A DNA stretch of 64,000 nucleotides from Catenaria anguillulae PL171. Lineage: Eukaryota; Blastocladiomycota; Blastocladiomycetes; Blastocladiales; Catenariaceae. This document shows positions 21,127 through 31,104 of this stretch, in pieces; position 1 is the stretch's first letter, and each line of letters opens with the position of its first letter. Position numbers and translations under genes: made by a program. Under the pieces are notes generated by a model. It saw only the letters and a list, made by a program, of their open reading frames with translations. It did not search any database and was not told the origin of the DNA. The stretch is taken from assembly GCA_002102555.1 (NCBI GenBank), contig MCFL01000024.1, positions 248,001-312,000 of the forward strand, read 5' to 3'.

Positions 21127-22991
21127 ATGAGCACCTCTCCACCGCGTACTGCCTCCCAATCACAAGCAATCATGACTGAGCCGCCAGCCAACACCGCCAG
21201 CGGCATTCCGTCCTCGTCCCCTTTGCTTCCCGCGCCGCATGCCCCCAACCTCGCCAAGTCGCGCCGCTCACGGCCAAACGCGGCTACGATCCGCCGCACC
21301 CAGCAGGCCCAGGCCCGTGCACAGCGTGAGCGTGACCGCGCGCGCGCCGTCGATGCGCAAACGCACCAGGTCGCTCACCCGCTCGAAGACTATCTCGAGC
21401 ACATTCGGTTCAACGAGGCAAGGCTCGACCGGACACGTACCGGCCCGGGTTCACATATGCCAGTGGTTGGAGCCGCAGCCGATTCGGCCACAGCCGTTTC
21501 CTTGTACTACGAAGAAGATCCCGCGGCACTGGACTTTGGGTTGCCCGTCACGGTGTACGATTTGGCGGCGGCCATGGTCCATGACTATTGCGCTCGGCAC
21601 GCCGCAAGTGTCGGCGGCGTCGCGACTGCGGCAAGTGCTGCCACAAGCCCGATCTGATCAATGGAGGGCGCGGGCGCAAGGCTTCAGCGGCCGCGAGTGC
21701 GGCAAAGCGTGGCAAGTCGCCGCCTCTGGCATGTACCTCGCCGTCATCAACCAGCGTTGTGGTGGTCGATCCCGCAGACGTTGCACGCACTTCGGCATTT
21801 TTGCGCAAGGTGGTCACGATTGCTGGGATTGCTTCGTCGTCAGTGCTGTTTGCCATGATGCTTGTGGATCGGCTGAGGCAAATTTCTCTTCCTGCAGCCG
21901 CCGCGGCGCACCACCATACCGTTCTATCCAACGACAATCTGGCATCGGAAGGCAACCGCCGCCGCTCGTCACGGTCACGGTCACGACCAAGAACCGGCAC
22001 GGCCACCGCCGCGGCCGCGCCATCTCCACGCACGCCAACATCAACTGGCTCAACGCCGTCGCTCGGCGCATACTCTGCACTCTCATTGTCCGCTCTGGAT
22101 GAATCTCGGCCAATTCCGTCTCCCGTGGTAGCAGCGGCACCATCAGCCAGTACTCGCCGCAAGTCCACCGCCCTTGATTCGACCTCAACAATATCGGACC
22201 CGCCTATTCTCTTCACACCGCTCTATGCACCTCCGCTGCCCTCCACATCTGCAGGCCGCCCACACTCGACCACCACGACACCGCCCCGATCGCGTCACAC
22301 CACCACAGCCGACACTGCCCAGCCCACTCTGCACACGGCCGCCTCGGACCCATCGCTCTCCACCTCTGTGCGCAAACGGTCTGTGACCTCGTCACTACCC
22401 ACGCTGTCGCTGGCCTCGCCTGCAGTCCCGACGCCAACCTCACCGCTCACCTCGCCGCTGCTCCCCCTTTTCCCCACACTCATTCACCCGTCGCCCATCA
22501 CTTCCCGCGCCTGGCACCCGCCGCCCACGCTCTTCATCACTGCCCTGATGCTCGCCGATAAATCTCTATTTGACTCTGTTTACCGCACGGCCGACTGGGC
22601 CATTTTCACCCCCTATGCGCCAAGCGACCTGGTCATGTGGGAACACGACCTGTGTGCGGCGCTCGCCTGGGACGTTGCCCCGCCGCGGTCGCTCGACGCG
22701 TGGCAAGACTGGGTCGGCAGGGTTCAAATGGCCTTGATATTGGGCGGGAGGATCAGGCCGCGAGGCGCGGACCCGAGTTTTTTTGAGGTGGGCGTGGTGG
22801 TCGGGAGAACCATGGGCGCGCAAGGAGTGGGCGTTGGGTCGTGGGCACAGGCTGCGGTGCAGGTGGTGGCAAGGTCGGCGGCTGGGGTGGTGGGCGAAGA
22901 GGCGGCGGCAAGGGCGGCAAGGGTCGTCGGGGTGGTGGGCGTGGTGGTGGCGTGGTTGGCGATGGTGGTTGGGAGGCTGGGCGGGGCGTAG
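21127..22991 (+). CDS. Pho80/Pcl-like cyclin domain protein with long insert
   Basis: Two exons (21127-21607, 21688-22991) with an 80 bp intron give 594 residues. The cyclin box is split in two. One half is ADVARTSAFLRKVVTIAGIA with SSVLFAMMLVDRLRQ. The other half is WHPPPTLFITALMLADKSLF with YRTADWAIFTPYAPSDLVMW and EHDLCAALAWDV. This matches the Pho80/Pcl pattern of helix 1, hRL-LTALM-A-K, then the E--(F)L--L-W helix. Between the halves lie about 170 Ser/Pro/Thr-rich residues, an unusual insertion. Such cyclins bind Pho85/CDK5-type kinases in nutrient or morphogenesis control. The intron lacks an ideal branch site, but the phase fits and the exon-1 end (VYDLAAAMVHDYC) continues naturally. 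The ATG at 21127 is the first true ATG in frame. Confidence 0.62.
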
Positions 22992-25258
22992 GTTGTGTCA
23001 TGCATGATCCACGAAGGAATGGATTTTCGAACTCTGCACGTGACGAGGCCAGGTTTGGCCAGTTCGATCATCACTTCACCTCAACGAATCCGGACGGTGC
23101 CTGCGAGCATGTCAAGACTTTGGGCGGGAATGCACAGAATGCACGCAATCGATTTAGCCGCTTGGAAGCAGGCACAGAGTCCTCGATCGTGTTTCGGCTT
23201 TGTTGTGAGACACGCACGGCTAACCCTTGTTGCCTGATATTTACTGCGCAGCAGCTCTGACAGTTGACGGCGACAGACCGGGTGGCTCGCAAATGAGCCG
23301 TTGTCGGCGGCTATCGCGCACTTTGACTTTGGTAATGTGAGGGCAAGTATGTACATTCTAACTGGATCACGCATACTATATCAGTTTGTTGCGCTTTCCC
23401 CAGCCTTTGCGAGACGGACCTGAACGATTGCTTTGATTGCATTTGAGTGTGCAGCGTCATTCGAAAGCTCATACACACTATCGAGCCACAAAATGCATCC
23501 GAGGTCGAGCAAGCGTCGCACCTGGACGAACCAAGTTCGCGCCCGCCGCATCAAAACATTACAAATACTTGAAACCGCTGACACGTATGCCATCCATTTC
23601 GGTCTCCTCCATCACGACCGACAGTTGTGTCAGTCAGCGCTCGGTTGCGAGGAGGTATGTCCTTGTCCTGGTCCTCAACCGCCACAGAGTACCGATCACC
23701 TTATCGAAAGTGTACAAGGCGTTACGCCTTTGTCTCTTTGTCTCAGCTATGTTGTTCCATCCAGGTGGTTGCAGACCGTGCACGACCGCGAATTCGGCGT
23801 GCATATGCACAGTGATATTATAATGATCCACATGGGCCAAAATCTGTGACAAGTGGTGCTGGCGTCAGTGCGTTTGATTGGATCCAGGACTTCATTTGTT
23901 GTCTCATAGCAATTGTCTTGATAAATCCCGCCGCCACCGGCCCGGGCCCGAGTTGGCTGCTGGCCGGGAAATGATCATGATGAAGTGAAGTCTACGCTTG
24001 AATGTGTTCCCACTTCATCACCAGTTGGTCCGAGCAAAGGAATTTGACTTTTTGGGGAGACCATTCGCCCAGTAATTCGAGCTTGCTCCTATGTTGTATA
24101 GCGCACAGGCACCTTACGGGTACCAATTGAGGCGACAGTTGAGCCGCACGCTTACACACACGGCCAAGGATAGCAGTTGGCAGATTCTGCTTGGACATGG
24201 CTATCGCTCGGTTTGCAATCCGACCTCATTTCTTGGTTTGTCAAGTACCTGCTCCTGGCAAAGACGTCGCAACTGCTGCTTCTGTTGAAGGCGCGAACGA
24301 TTGAAAAGGGGATAGTGGCCCATCCCGTATGAACTGGTACCAACAGGTTCATCCTGGCTCCGATTCCGCCTCGGTTATCTTACCGGTTCGTTGCGCTTCG
24401 ACTCTGTTCCATCTCCGCGACCCCATCCTTTCCGTCGCCTTCCCCAGTGCCCGCCGTCACTCTGCAACACCGACCAACAAACAACTTCACTCATCAAGGA
24501 CACCAACCGGCAAAGTGGGTGGATCAGAACGCATTTGCGCAGCAGCGTATAATGCAAGACGACTGCCCTTGCTCCTATCTCGGCTCAAGGTTCGGATCTA
24601 GGGTTCAAGTCTCCGGTTGCGGCGGAATGGTGGACGCCATCGAGGTTACATATTTGACGAGTTGTTAGTGTTTGGACGCGAAGACTGCAAACTTGTCCGC
24701 GGCTTTCATCTGCAAACAGCGTTGTCTCGCGTTTCAGGTGTGGCCACATGACTCACATTTTGCGATCAGGATCGACTTTCCATTTCTCCGAGTGAGAAAC
24801 CTGTCTCGCTCTCCACCACTGATGACAAAACCATCCTGATCAGACGCATCTCGGCCCCAAAAGTTTCTTCGGCCTATGCCTTCCCCGGAATTCCTCTCAT
24901 TTTTACCATCCAATCGATATCACAGCTTCCGCAGCTGCATATTCCATGTCTGTTTCAGCCAGGCGGCGGAGCAAGCGGGGCGGTTCTGCCTGTGCACTTG
25001 TGCAACAGCCTGAACGCCTGAGGGAAACAGGCCATCAGTCAATCAATACAGTTGACGCCATGATGATTCTTGACTCTCCATACGTGCTTGTCCTCCATTT
25101 ACCGCACCCTTCCCGTCACCGCGACCTTGCTGGCCCATCACTCATATCATGATCTCTCCTCCCAATCGACCATGTACCGTTTTTCTTGGTAGACACTTCC
25201 GCAATCCAGGTTTGATTTGCCTCAACTCTCCTCGATTTCCACACGATCGTGCGCCGTC
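22992..25258. other. Long intergenic region
   Basis: 2.27 kb without a supportable gene. Short frames exist on both strands (for example 23433-23849 plus and 23381-23852 minus), but none matches a family I know and none joins through convincing splice sites. A GGTTCAAGTC box near 24601 resembles a tRNA B box but has no matching stem. The right end should contain the promoter of the Rua1-like gene. Confidence 0.35.
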
Positions 25259-27731
25259 ATGTCATCCACATCTTTCAACGACCATAGCTCCTCTGGCGAC
25301 GGCAGCACCCAACTCTCGCCAAGGACATCCCATGATGCCGTTCCGTTCGTCAACGGTCTCTTCCTTGGGTCTCCTCCTCCATCGCACCCTACCTCACCAC
25401 CGCCCACGTCAACATTTCCAACATCTCAAGATCTTGAACCAATTCCGATGTCGAACTGGGCAGAATCTGGCTCAGACTCTCCTTTGCGTCATCTAATCTC
25501 GACCGCGTTCTCGGGTTCTGCTCTCTTTGCCGCGGACTTGACCCCCAGTAACGCATTCACCATCCAACCGATCGCTGCTACCTCGTCGGCGCTTGACCCT
25601 ACCCCCAGCGAAAACGACTGGGGATCCGCTCCCATTCCTTCATGGGCGGCACTCTTTTCGCCTGATTTGACGCTCGCTGGCCCGTCAGGTTCGCTCAGTG
25701 ATCGTGATGCGCGCCCAAACTGTGACTCGCCACTTGGCCACGTACTTCCGGTAGCCGATACCGATCACCACTCCATAGGCTCGGCCATGTCTCACTTGCC
25801 GCCTCCATCACCAAACTCGGTTGTAAATCAAGTGCCCCATTCATTCAACCTGTCCTTGGACTCGTCACTGTCGCCGGCGGTTACCTCATTCGGCTCGGTC
25901 CCAACGTCTTCTTCTCAGTCGGCCTCATTTTTGCATTCGCACCCATTCTCGATGGACCTGACCATGCAAATCCAACCCAATATCCCCACTTTGGCTCGCC
26001 ACATAACTTTCACACAGGGCAACTCGCATCCATTATCTGGCCCCTCGATGGTGGCCCTTCCGAGGATGTCTGTATCAAGCTCAAGTCATGCGCTTGCTGG
26101 AGGCCATTCGTTGTTTGGGGATGCTGGCTCATTTCCGACTGCAAGTTTCAACGAGTCGAGGGAGTTGTTGGGTCAAGGATACGCAATGTCGCTGTCGCCA
26201 CTTGATGATATCTTCAAATCCACATCTGGTATGCTCCGCTAATTGTCTCTTTTTGCGTGTTTGACTCCGTTATGTACAATATTGAGACATCACCTGTCCT
26301 CGCCGACTTGTAGAATGCCAGACGACATCACCTGTTTTGGTTTCTGATGCCGTTGCCGGCATGGGCTCTATGGCCGCGGAACTCGCCACGCCAGTCCCAG
26401 TCGAGAACGAGCCAAAGAGGCGACGACGCCCTTCTGCCGATACGGATCGTGCCTTGGTCGACACCCTGACGCACTTCCCAACAACAACGAAAACGAACAA
26501 ACGTCTCCGTGTCCACTCGCACGATACTGCTTCGGCGCAAAGCTCTCCGACCTTTGACTCAACATCATTTACCATGTCCGTTTCGCCATTCAACGGGCCG
26601 TCGACTATGGCACTGCAGGTGTCATCGGCCACGTCCATCGCTTCGACTGAGGCAAGGCAACACCCGATCGTGCCCACCCATCCTCCCGATCATTCCACAA
26701 TATCGGGTGCCGTACCATTCATGGCAGCCAACTCGACCGTTGCCATCAGCCCGAGAAGTACACCAAGTCGCGCAACCATGGCATCAGAAGGCTTCGACAC
26801 GGTGTCTGGTGTCACGAGTATTGCAACTGGAGGTGAAGACAAGGAGGATGCAGTCGCGACAGCGCAAAAGCCCCGTTTCGAGGGCGACCTGTGCGTCATG
26901 TCTCAACTCGCTAACTGTTGATGTATTCACGTTTCTCACCCCCATTTCCGGGTCTTGAACAGGTACACGCCTCGCATCGTCCGCGGCTGTGGCCGGGACC
27001 GTGAAGCCAAATGCCACATTTGCGATACCGACAAGTGGCTCAACCTCAAAACGTCGGCGTATTGGTACCACATGCAGTACTACCATGGCATTTCAAGTGC
27101 GTCGGGCCTGCCATTTTTCCAACCCAGCGCACATCGCTGGACCGTCTCTTTGGCTCCATCAACCGCCACAGCCGCAAACGGAGCCGCGTCCAATGGTTCA
27201 TCGTCAGCTCCAGCTCGGCTAACGACAAAGACACGCAAGGCGTCGCCGCACGCCAAGGCCCACCCGTCGCTACCCACGCTGCCTTCCCTTGCGTCGCCAC
27301 CAGGTGTTGCACAGCATGTATCGACCTACTCTCCCATCATGCTTCCTTCCAACCCACTTGTTCCCTTCCTTGGCCCTCTCCCGAACCCGCACTTGAGCCC
27401 ACTTGCGCCGCATCAACCGCGCATTCGCACCAGCGTTGCCATTGAAGAGTCGGTCCTCTGCCCGCATTGCAACGAGTGGATCGTGCTCTCGACGGTGCGC
27501 CGCCCTTCGCGCTACGATCTTTTGGCGCACATCATGGCTGCTGCGGGCATGCCGAACGCTGACATTCGCGATGGGCTCTTTCCGAGCGAGATTGCGGCTG
27601 CGCGTGACGTATCGGTGGTGTTGAATGAGCCGCCGCTCGGGTTTGTGCCAACTAATTGTCGCGGGACGGGTGGGTCGTCGGTGTGGTTTCGGCATGCGGG
27701 GAGGTGTATTGTGAACGAGGACAAGGCATAG
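25259..27731 (+). CDS. Rua1-like transcription regulator (DUF4451-type zinc domain)
   Basis: Three exons (25259-26228, 26314-26890, 26963-27731; introns of 85 and 72 bp) give 771 residues. About 510 Ser/Pro/Thr-rich residues precede a C-terminal domain. That domain starts LYTPRIVRGCGRDREAKCHI followed by CDTDKWLNLKTSAYWYHMQY and YHGISSASG, and closes with CPHCNEWIVL, SRYDLLAHIM, SSVWFRHAGRC. The YTPR--RG-G-x-C--C---WL--K-SAYWYHM---HGIS pattern is the fungal DUF4451/Rua1 C-terminal zinc-binding domain, named after the Ustilago maydis regulator of ustilagic acid genes. An RRRR patch near residue 355 may be a nuclear signal. Splicing is well supported: the second intron contains GCTAAC and its removal creates the exact domain start. 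Confidence 0.82.
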
Positions 27732-29203
27732 GCCGGGTCTCAGTGCGATTGCAATTTGAGTGGGAGCGAGGCGTTGCCGGGTGTGAGGTTGATGATGGAT
27801 TCCCACGATTATCTGCCCCGTTGCAAGCAACATGGTGTGATTTCTTAGAATTTCTGGTTAATGCATAGAATTTGCTTTTATCCTTAGTTATGCATGCCAG
27901 TGAAGAAGCGCTTCACTCGACATCAAAGAGTACCAAGATCATCTTGAGACGAGAGTAGGTTTACATGCACTTGCCGCGTAGAACAGGCTGTGTATTGTTT
28001 CCATCCAGATCTTGACCGGCGAGCCATGGAAAATGCCGGATACAATGTGCCTGTTGCATGTATTTTCCCCAAGGTGAGGCACCAAATCGGCTGCTCATCA
28101 TCTCTCGTCACTTTGGTGTTTCTCTGTTGGGTCTGGTGGAATGATCGAGGTTGGAGACGGGAAGTCGGCAAGCTCGTCTCGCAGGTTTAACCTGCATTCA
28201 CGCCAGCGCCGTATACAAGGCATGATTGGCCTGACCGGCCTCAGGCTGGCAAAGCTGGAATACCGGTGCTCGAAAATAGGGACCGCCACTCGCAGTCATC
28301 ACCATTGCCAGCTCTGACCCGAGTCTCCACGGCCACCCTGAGGGCCTCATCGCTAGTAAGGTTTCCGTTCATGGTCATCAGCCCAGATCGGTTCGTTGTG
28401 CTAGATCTGGACTCGGGGGTACCCTGCAGCCACTGCGCATGCACGCTACCCTACTCTCACAATATAATATTAATATTAATATTATTGGATCACTCATACA
28501 TACGCACATTGAAAGGTTGTCATCGATAACATGGTTCCTCGCGAGTTGCCGAACCTTGGCGCGCGCGCCGGAGCTCACAGGGACTTGGCATCTTTTTGCG
28601 GCGGCAGGCGCAGCCTTCGGCCAGAGACGCCAGAGACGGAATAAATTAAGTTGCCCGATTGCGGCGTTGCCACATTGCTGAAACGGCAAAGGAACGCGTT
28701 CTGTGTCTCACATCGACAAGCACCACCCTGCAAACGCCAACCAGCGTCAACGCCCACTCTTGCAAGCGTTTGTGAACGTTGGCGTTGACATGGCCGCGCC
28801 GGAAAAAGATCACATCGCGACGCCGAGAGGGTTTTGGCAAGTGTACGGTATGGGCTACCTGCCTGACTTATGCACACCTGTTTTAATTTGGGCTTCGTTT
28901 GTCCACCAATGACAACGTTTCCGCTTCACCTTGCAATTGTTGGGTTGATGGCCAAGATGGGCAAGTACTCCATGCATGCGTATCGACGCCCATCTGGAAA
29001 ATGCCAGCGGGACGATGACCGGCGGCTGCTGCTCTCGCCCAAGGAGCTGAGGTGACGGGTATAAAGCTCGAGACCCGCCCGCCTCGGCTTTCCACGGAAC
29101 CAGCACCTCAGCAAAGACTTGACCCCCCTTCCCATCCCATTCCAGTCCAACTCAATTTCTCACCAATCTGATCGTCGCGCTTGCCTGCCCTTGATCCACC
29201 ATC
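27732..29203. other. Intergenic region with AT-rich near-palindrome
   Basis: 1.47 kb without a gene I can support. A near-perfect palindrome of A/T bases (CAATATAATATTAATATTAA, continuing to TTATTGG) spans about 28460-28487. A TATA element for the elicitor-like gene lies at 29059-29066. Confidence 0.4.
29059..29066 (+). promoter_or_regulatory. TATA box of the transglutaminase-elicitor-like gene
   Basis: GTATAAAG lies 138 bases upstream of the start codon at 29204, followed by a C/T-rich leader. This is the clearest TATA box in the window. Confidence 0.5.
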
Positions 29204-30744
29204 ATGGTTTCCATCACCACTGTTCTCGCCGTCTACGCGACCATCCTTCTCTCGGTGGTCTCGGCCTCGCCGTACGAATCTGAGCCCCGCGGCCGTGGCA
29301 TCGCCGACATCATGCCCTTGAACCACGACCATCCTGCTCGCGGTGCTCCGATCGCCAAGGGCTTGTACAAGCCCATTGACGTGTCTGGTGGCCGGGGCTC
29401 CCGTGAAGAGGCCAGTCTTCCCAACTCGGATTTGCGTCGCCTCGAGAACCACTTCAGGCAGCCACTTGAACGTCGCTTCAGTGTACGTCGCACGCGTCTC
29501 ATGTCTCCCTTTCTCCCCTTCTCCATCCAAACTAGAATACTCACATCACCTGAACGTCAACAGACCCTCCCGACCCGCTCTGAAGTCTCGAACATTCCCT
29601 GGCCTGGTACGTCCCATTTGCTCGACGTCCACCTCATGCTTCATGTTCATTGTTCTCGCGCTGTCAACCAACCATTCAGGACCATACTGGCCCGTGTATG
29701 CCGACTCGATCAACCAGCGCTGGACCAACGAGCCGTCGCCTGCCGAAAAGTACGCCCGTGCCTTTGGCCTTGACGTGACGAGCTTCACCAACAGGATTTC
29801 GCGTGTCAACGGTATCGACTCTCAGTCTGGCCGTCGCTCGTGCCGCTCCAACGCCGATTGCCGCGGCCTGAACGATGGATCCGAGTGTGGTATTCGTCAG
29901 GGCCAGACCACCGGCCGTTGCATTCCCACTTGGTTCGGTATCTGCCATGCGTGGGCGCCGGCTGCCATCCTCGAGCCGGAGCCAAAGTGCCCCGTTTCCA
30001 AGAACGGCGTCACCTTCCGCCCGTTGGATCTCAAGGGTACCTTTATCATTTATTTTTCCTGGTTGGCGCAACCATATGTTTCTGACATATTTGTTCCCAT
30101 TGCCAGCTTTGATGACCTTGATTTATGACGGTGTCGATTCACCTACGGTCTTTACTGGCAACCGCTTCGACGGCGACGACGATGCCGTCCCCAAGGACCA
30201 ATATGGTCGCTTCCTCAATGCTGCTTACCGCGATCTCAACCCTGGCTACTTCCATGTGGCATTCGCAAACATCATGGGCCGCTTCAAGCAATCGTTTGTC
30301 ATTGACGTCACTGCTGGCGCTGAAGTGTGGAACCAACCAGTGCGCAGCTTCCAAGTCCTTGAGCAGCGTCTCATGACTCCGCAGCAAGCCGCCCAGACCT
30401 ACTTCCGTGGTGCTACCTCGTACGCCTTCAACACCAACGCTGCCCAAGTCGCCTACGTCAAGACCCGCTTCAACTGGATCGTCGAGTCGGACGAGGATGG
30501 CCCGCACGTCTCGACCGGCCGCGTCAACCAGTACACGTCGGGTAGGACCTTTGAATACCTTCTCGAGCTGGACACAAACGGGCAGATTGTCGGCGGCGAG
30601 TGGCTCGGTGCTTCGATGAAGGATCATCCCGATTTCTTGTACCTCCAAACTGCTCGCCCGTCGGAGAACGCCGTCAGCGGTGTCGGTCTGTCGTACCGCA
30701 ACGTCAAGGAGTTGCTGACGGCTTCCGCCAACGGTCGCTGTTAA
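29204..30744 (+). CDS. Secreted transglutaminase-elicitor-like protein
   Basis: Four exons (29204-29482, 29564-29606, 29680-30036, 30107-30744; introns 70-81 bp) give 438 residues. A signal peptide (MVSITTVLAVYATILLSVVS, cleavage near ASA/PY) is followed by a pro-like region and the catalytic domain. The domain contains WPGPYWPVYADSINQRW, EKYARAFGLDVTSF, TGRCIPTWFGICHAWAPAAI with the presumed catalytic Cys of GICHAW, NGVTFRPLDLKAL, YFHVAFANIMGRF, GAEVWNQPVRSF, YTSGRTFEYLLELDTNGQIV and GGEW. These are the landmarks of the transglutaminase-elicitor family (GP42/M81-type), best known from Phytophthora. It should cross-link proteins outside the cell. A 43 nt second exon is needed to build the PWPGPYWP block. 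A Cys-containing insert (CRSNADCRG) precedes the active site. Confidence 0.88.
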
Positions 30745-31104
30745 GGCGGCCAACGTATTGGGTAATGGGTGTGGTGTTCCTGCGAATGAGTGTAGATGAC
30801 TTTGCGTGATCCAATGTCTGTAACTCGAGCGATTTCATGGTGTGACTGGCTTTTGTTTACGTAACAATGTTGCTTGCAAAATACAGTGTGAATATTTCAT
30901 TATGTCAACCTTGTTGATCAAGCATCATCGCAAGACAAAAGCTGGACATGATTCGGACAGCTTCGCCTTAGGCAGGATGATCGGATATGCTGCGGCACAA
31001 TGTACAACGCAACAACAGACAACGGCACAGAAAAATATATTGCAAAAAAGTGAGAAGTTTCATCATGGAATTTATCTATGTACAAACCATTCAACCACCG
31101 CCGA
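30745..31104. other. Intergenic region between convergent genes
   Basis: 360 bases between the elicitor-like gene (plus) and formin A (minus), whose 3' ends face each other. No other feature is seen. Confidence 0.35.

Noticed and set aside
21239-22102. Plus-strand frame overlapping the cyclin gene
   Set aside because: Cyclin motifs lie in the other two frames joined by a phase-correct intron; this frame has antisense-like Arg/His composition.
23433-23849. Plus-strand frame of about 138 residues and overlapping minus-strand frames
   Set aside because: Composition and length are compatible with chance, no motif is recognisable, and no intron signals connect them to a longer gene.
24590-24670. 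Possible tRNA gene (GGTTCAAGTC box)
   Set aside because: The B-box-like sequence has no complementary T stem, and no acceptor or D stem can be folded around it on either strand.
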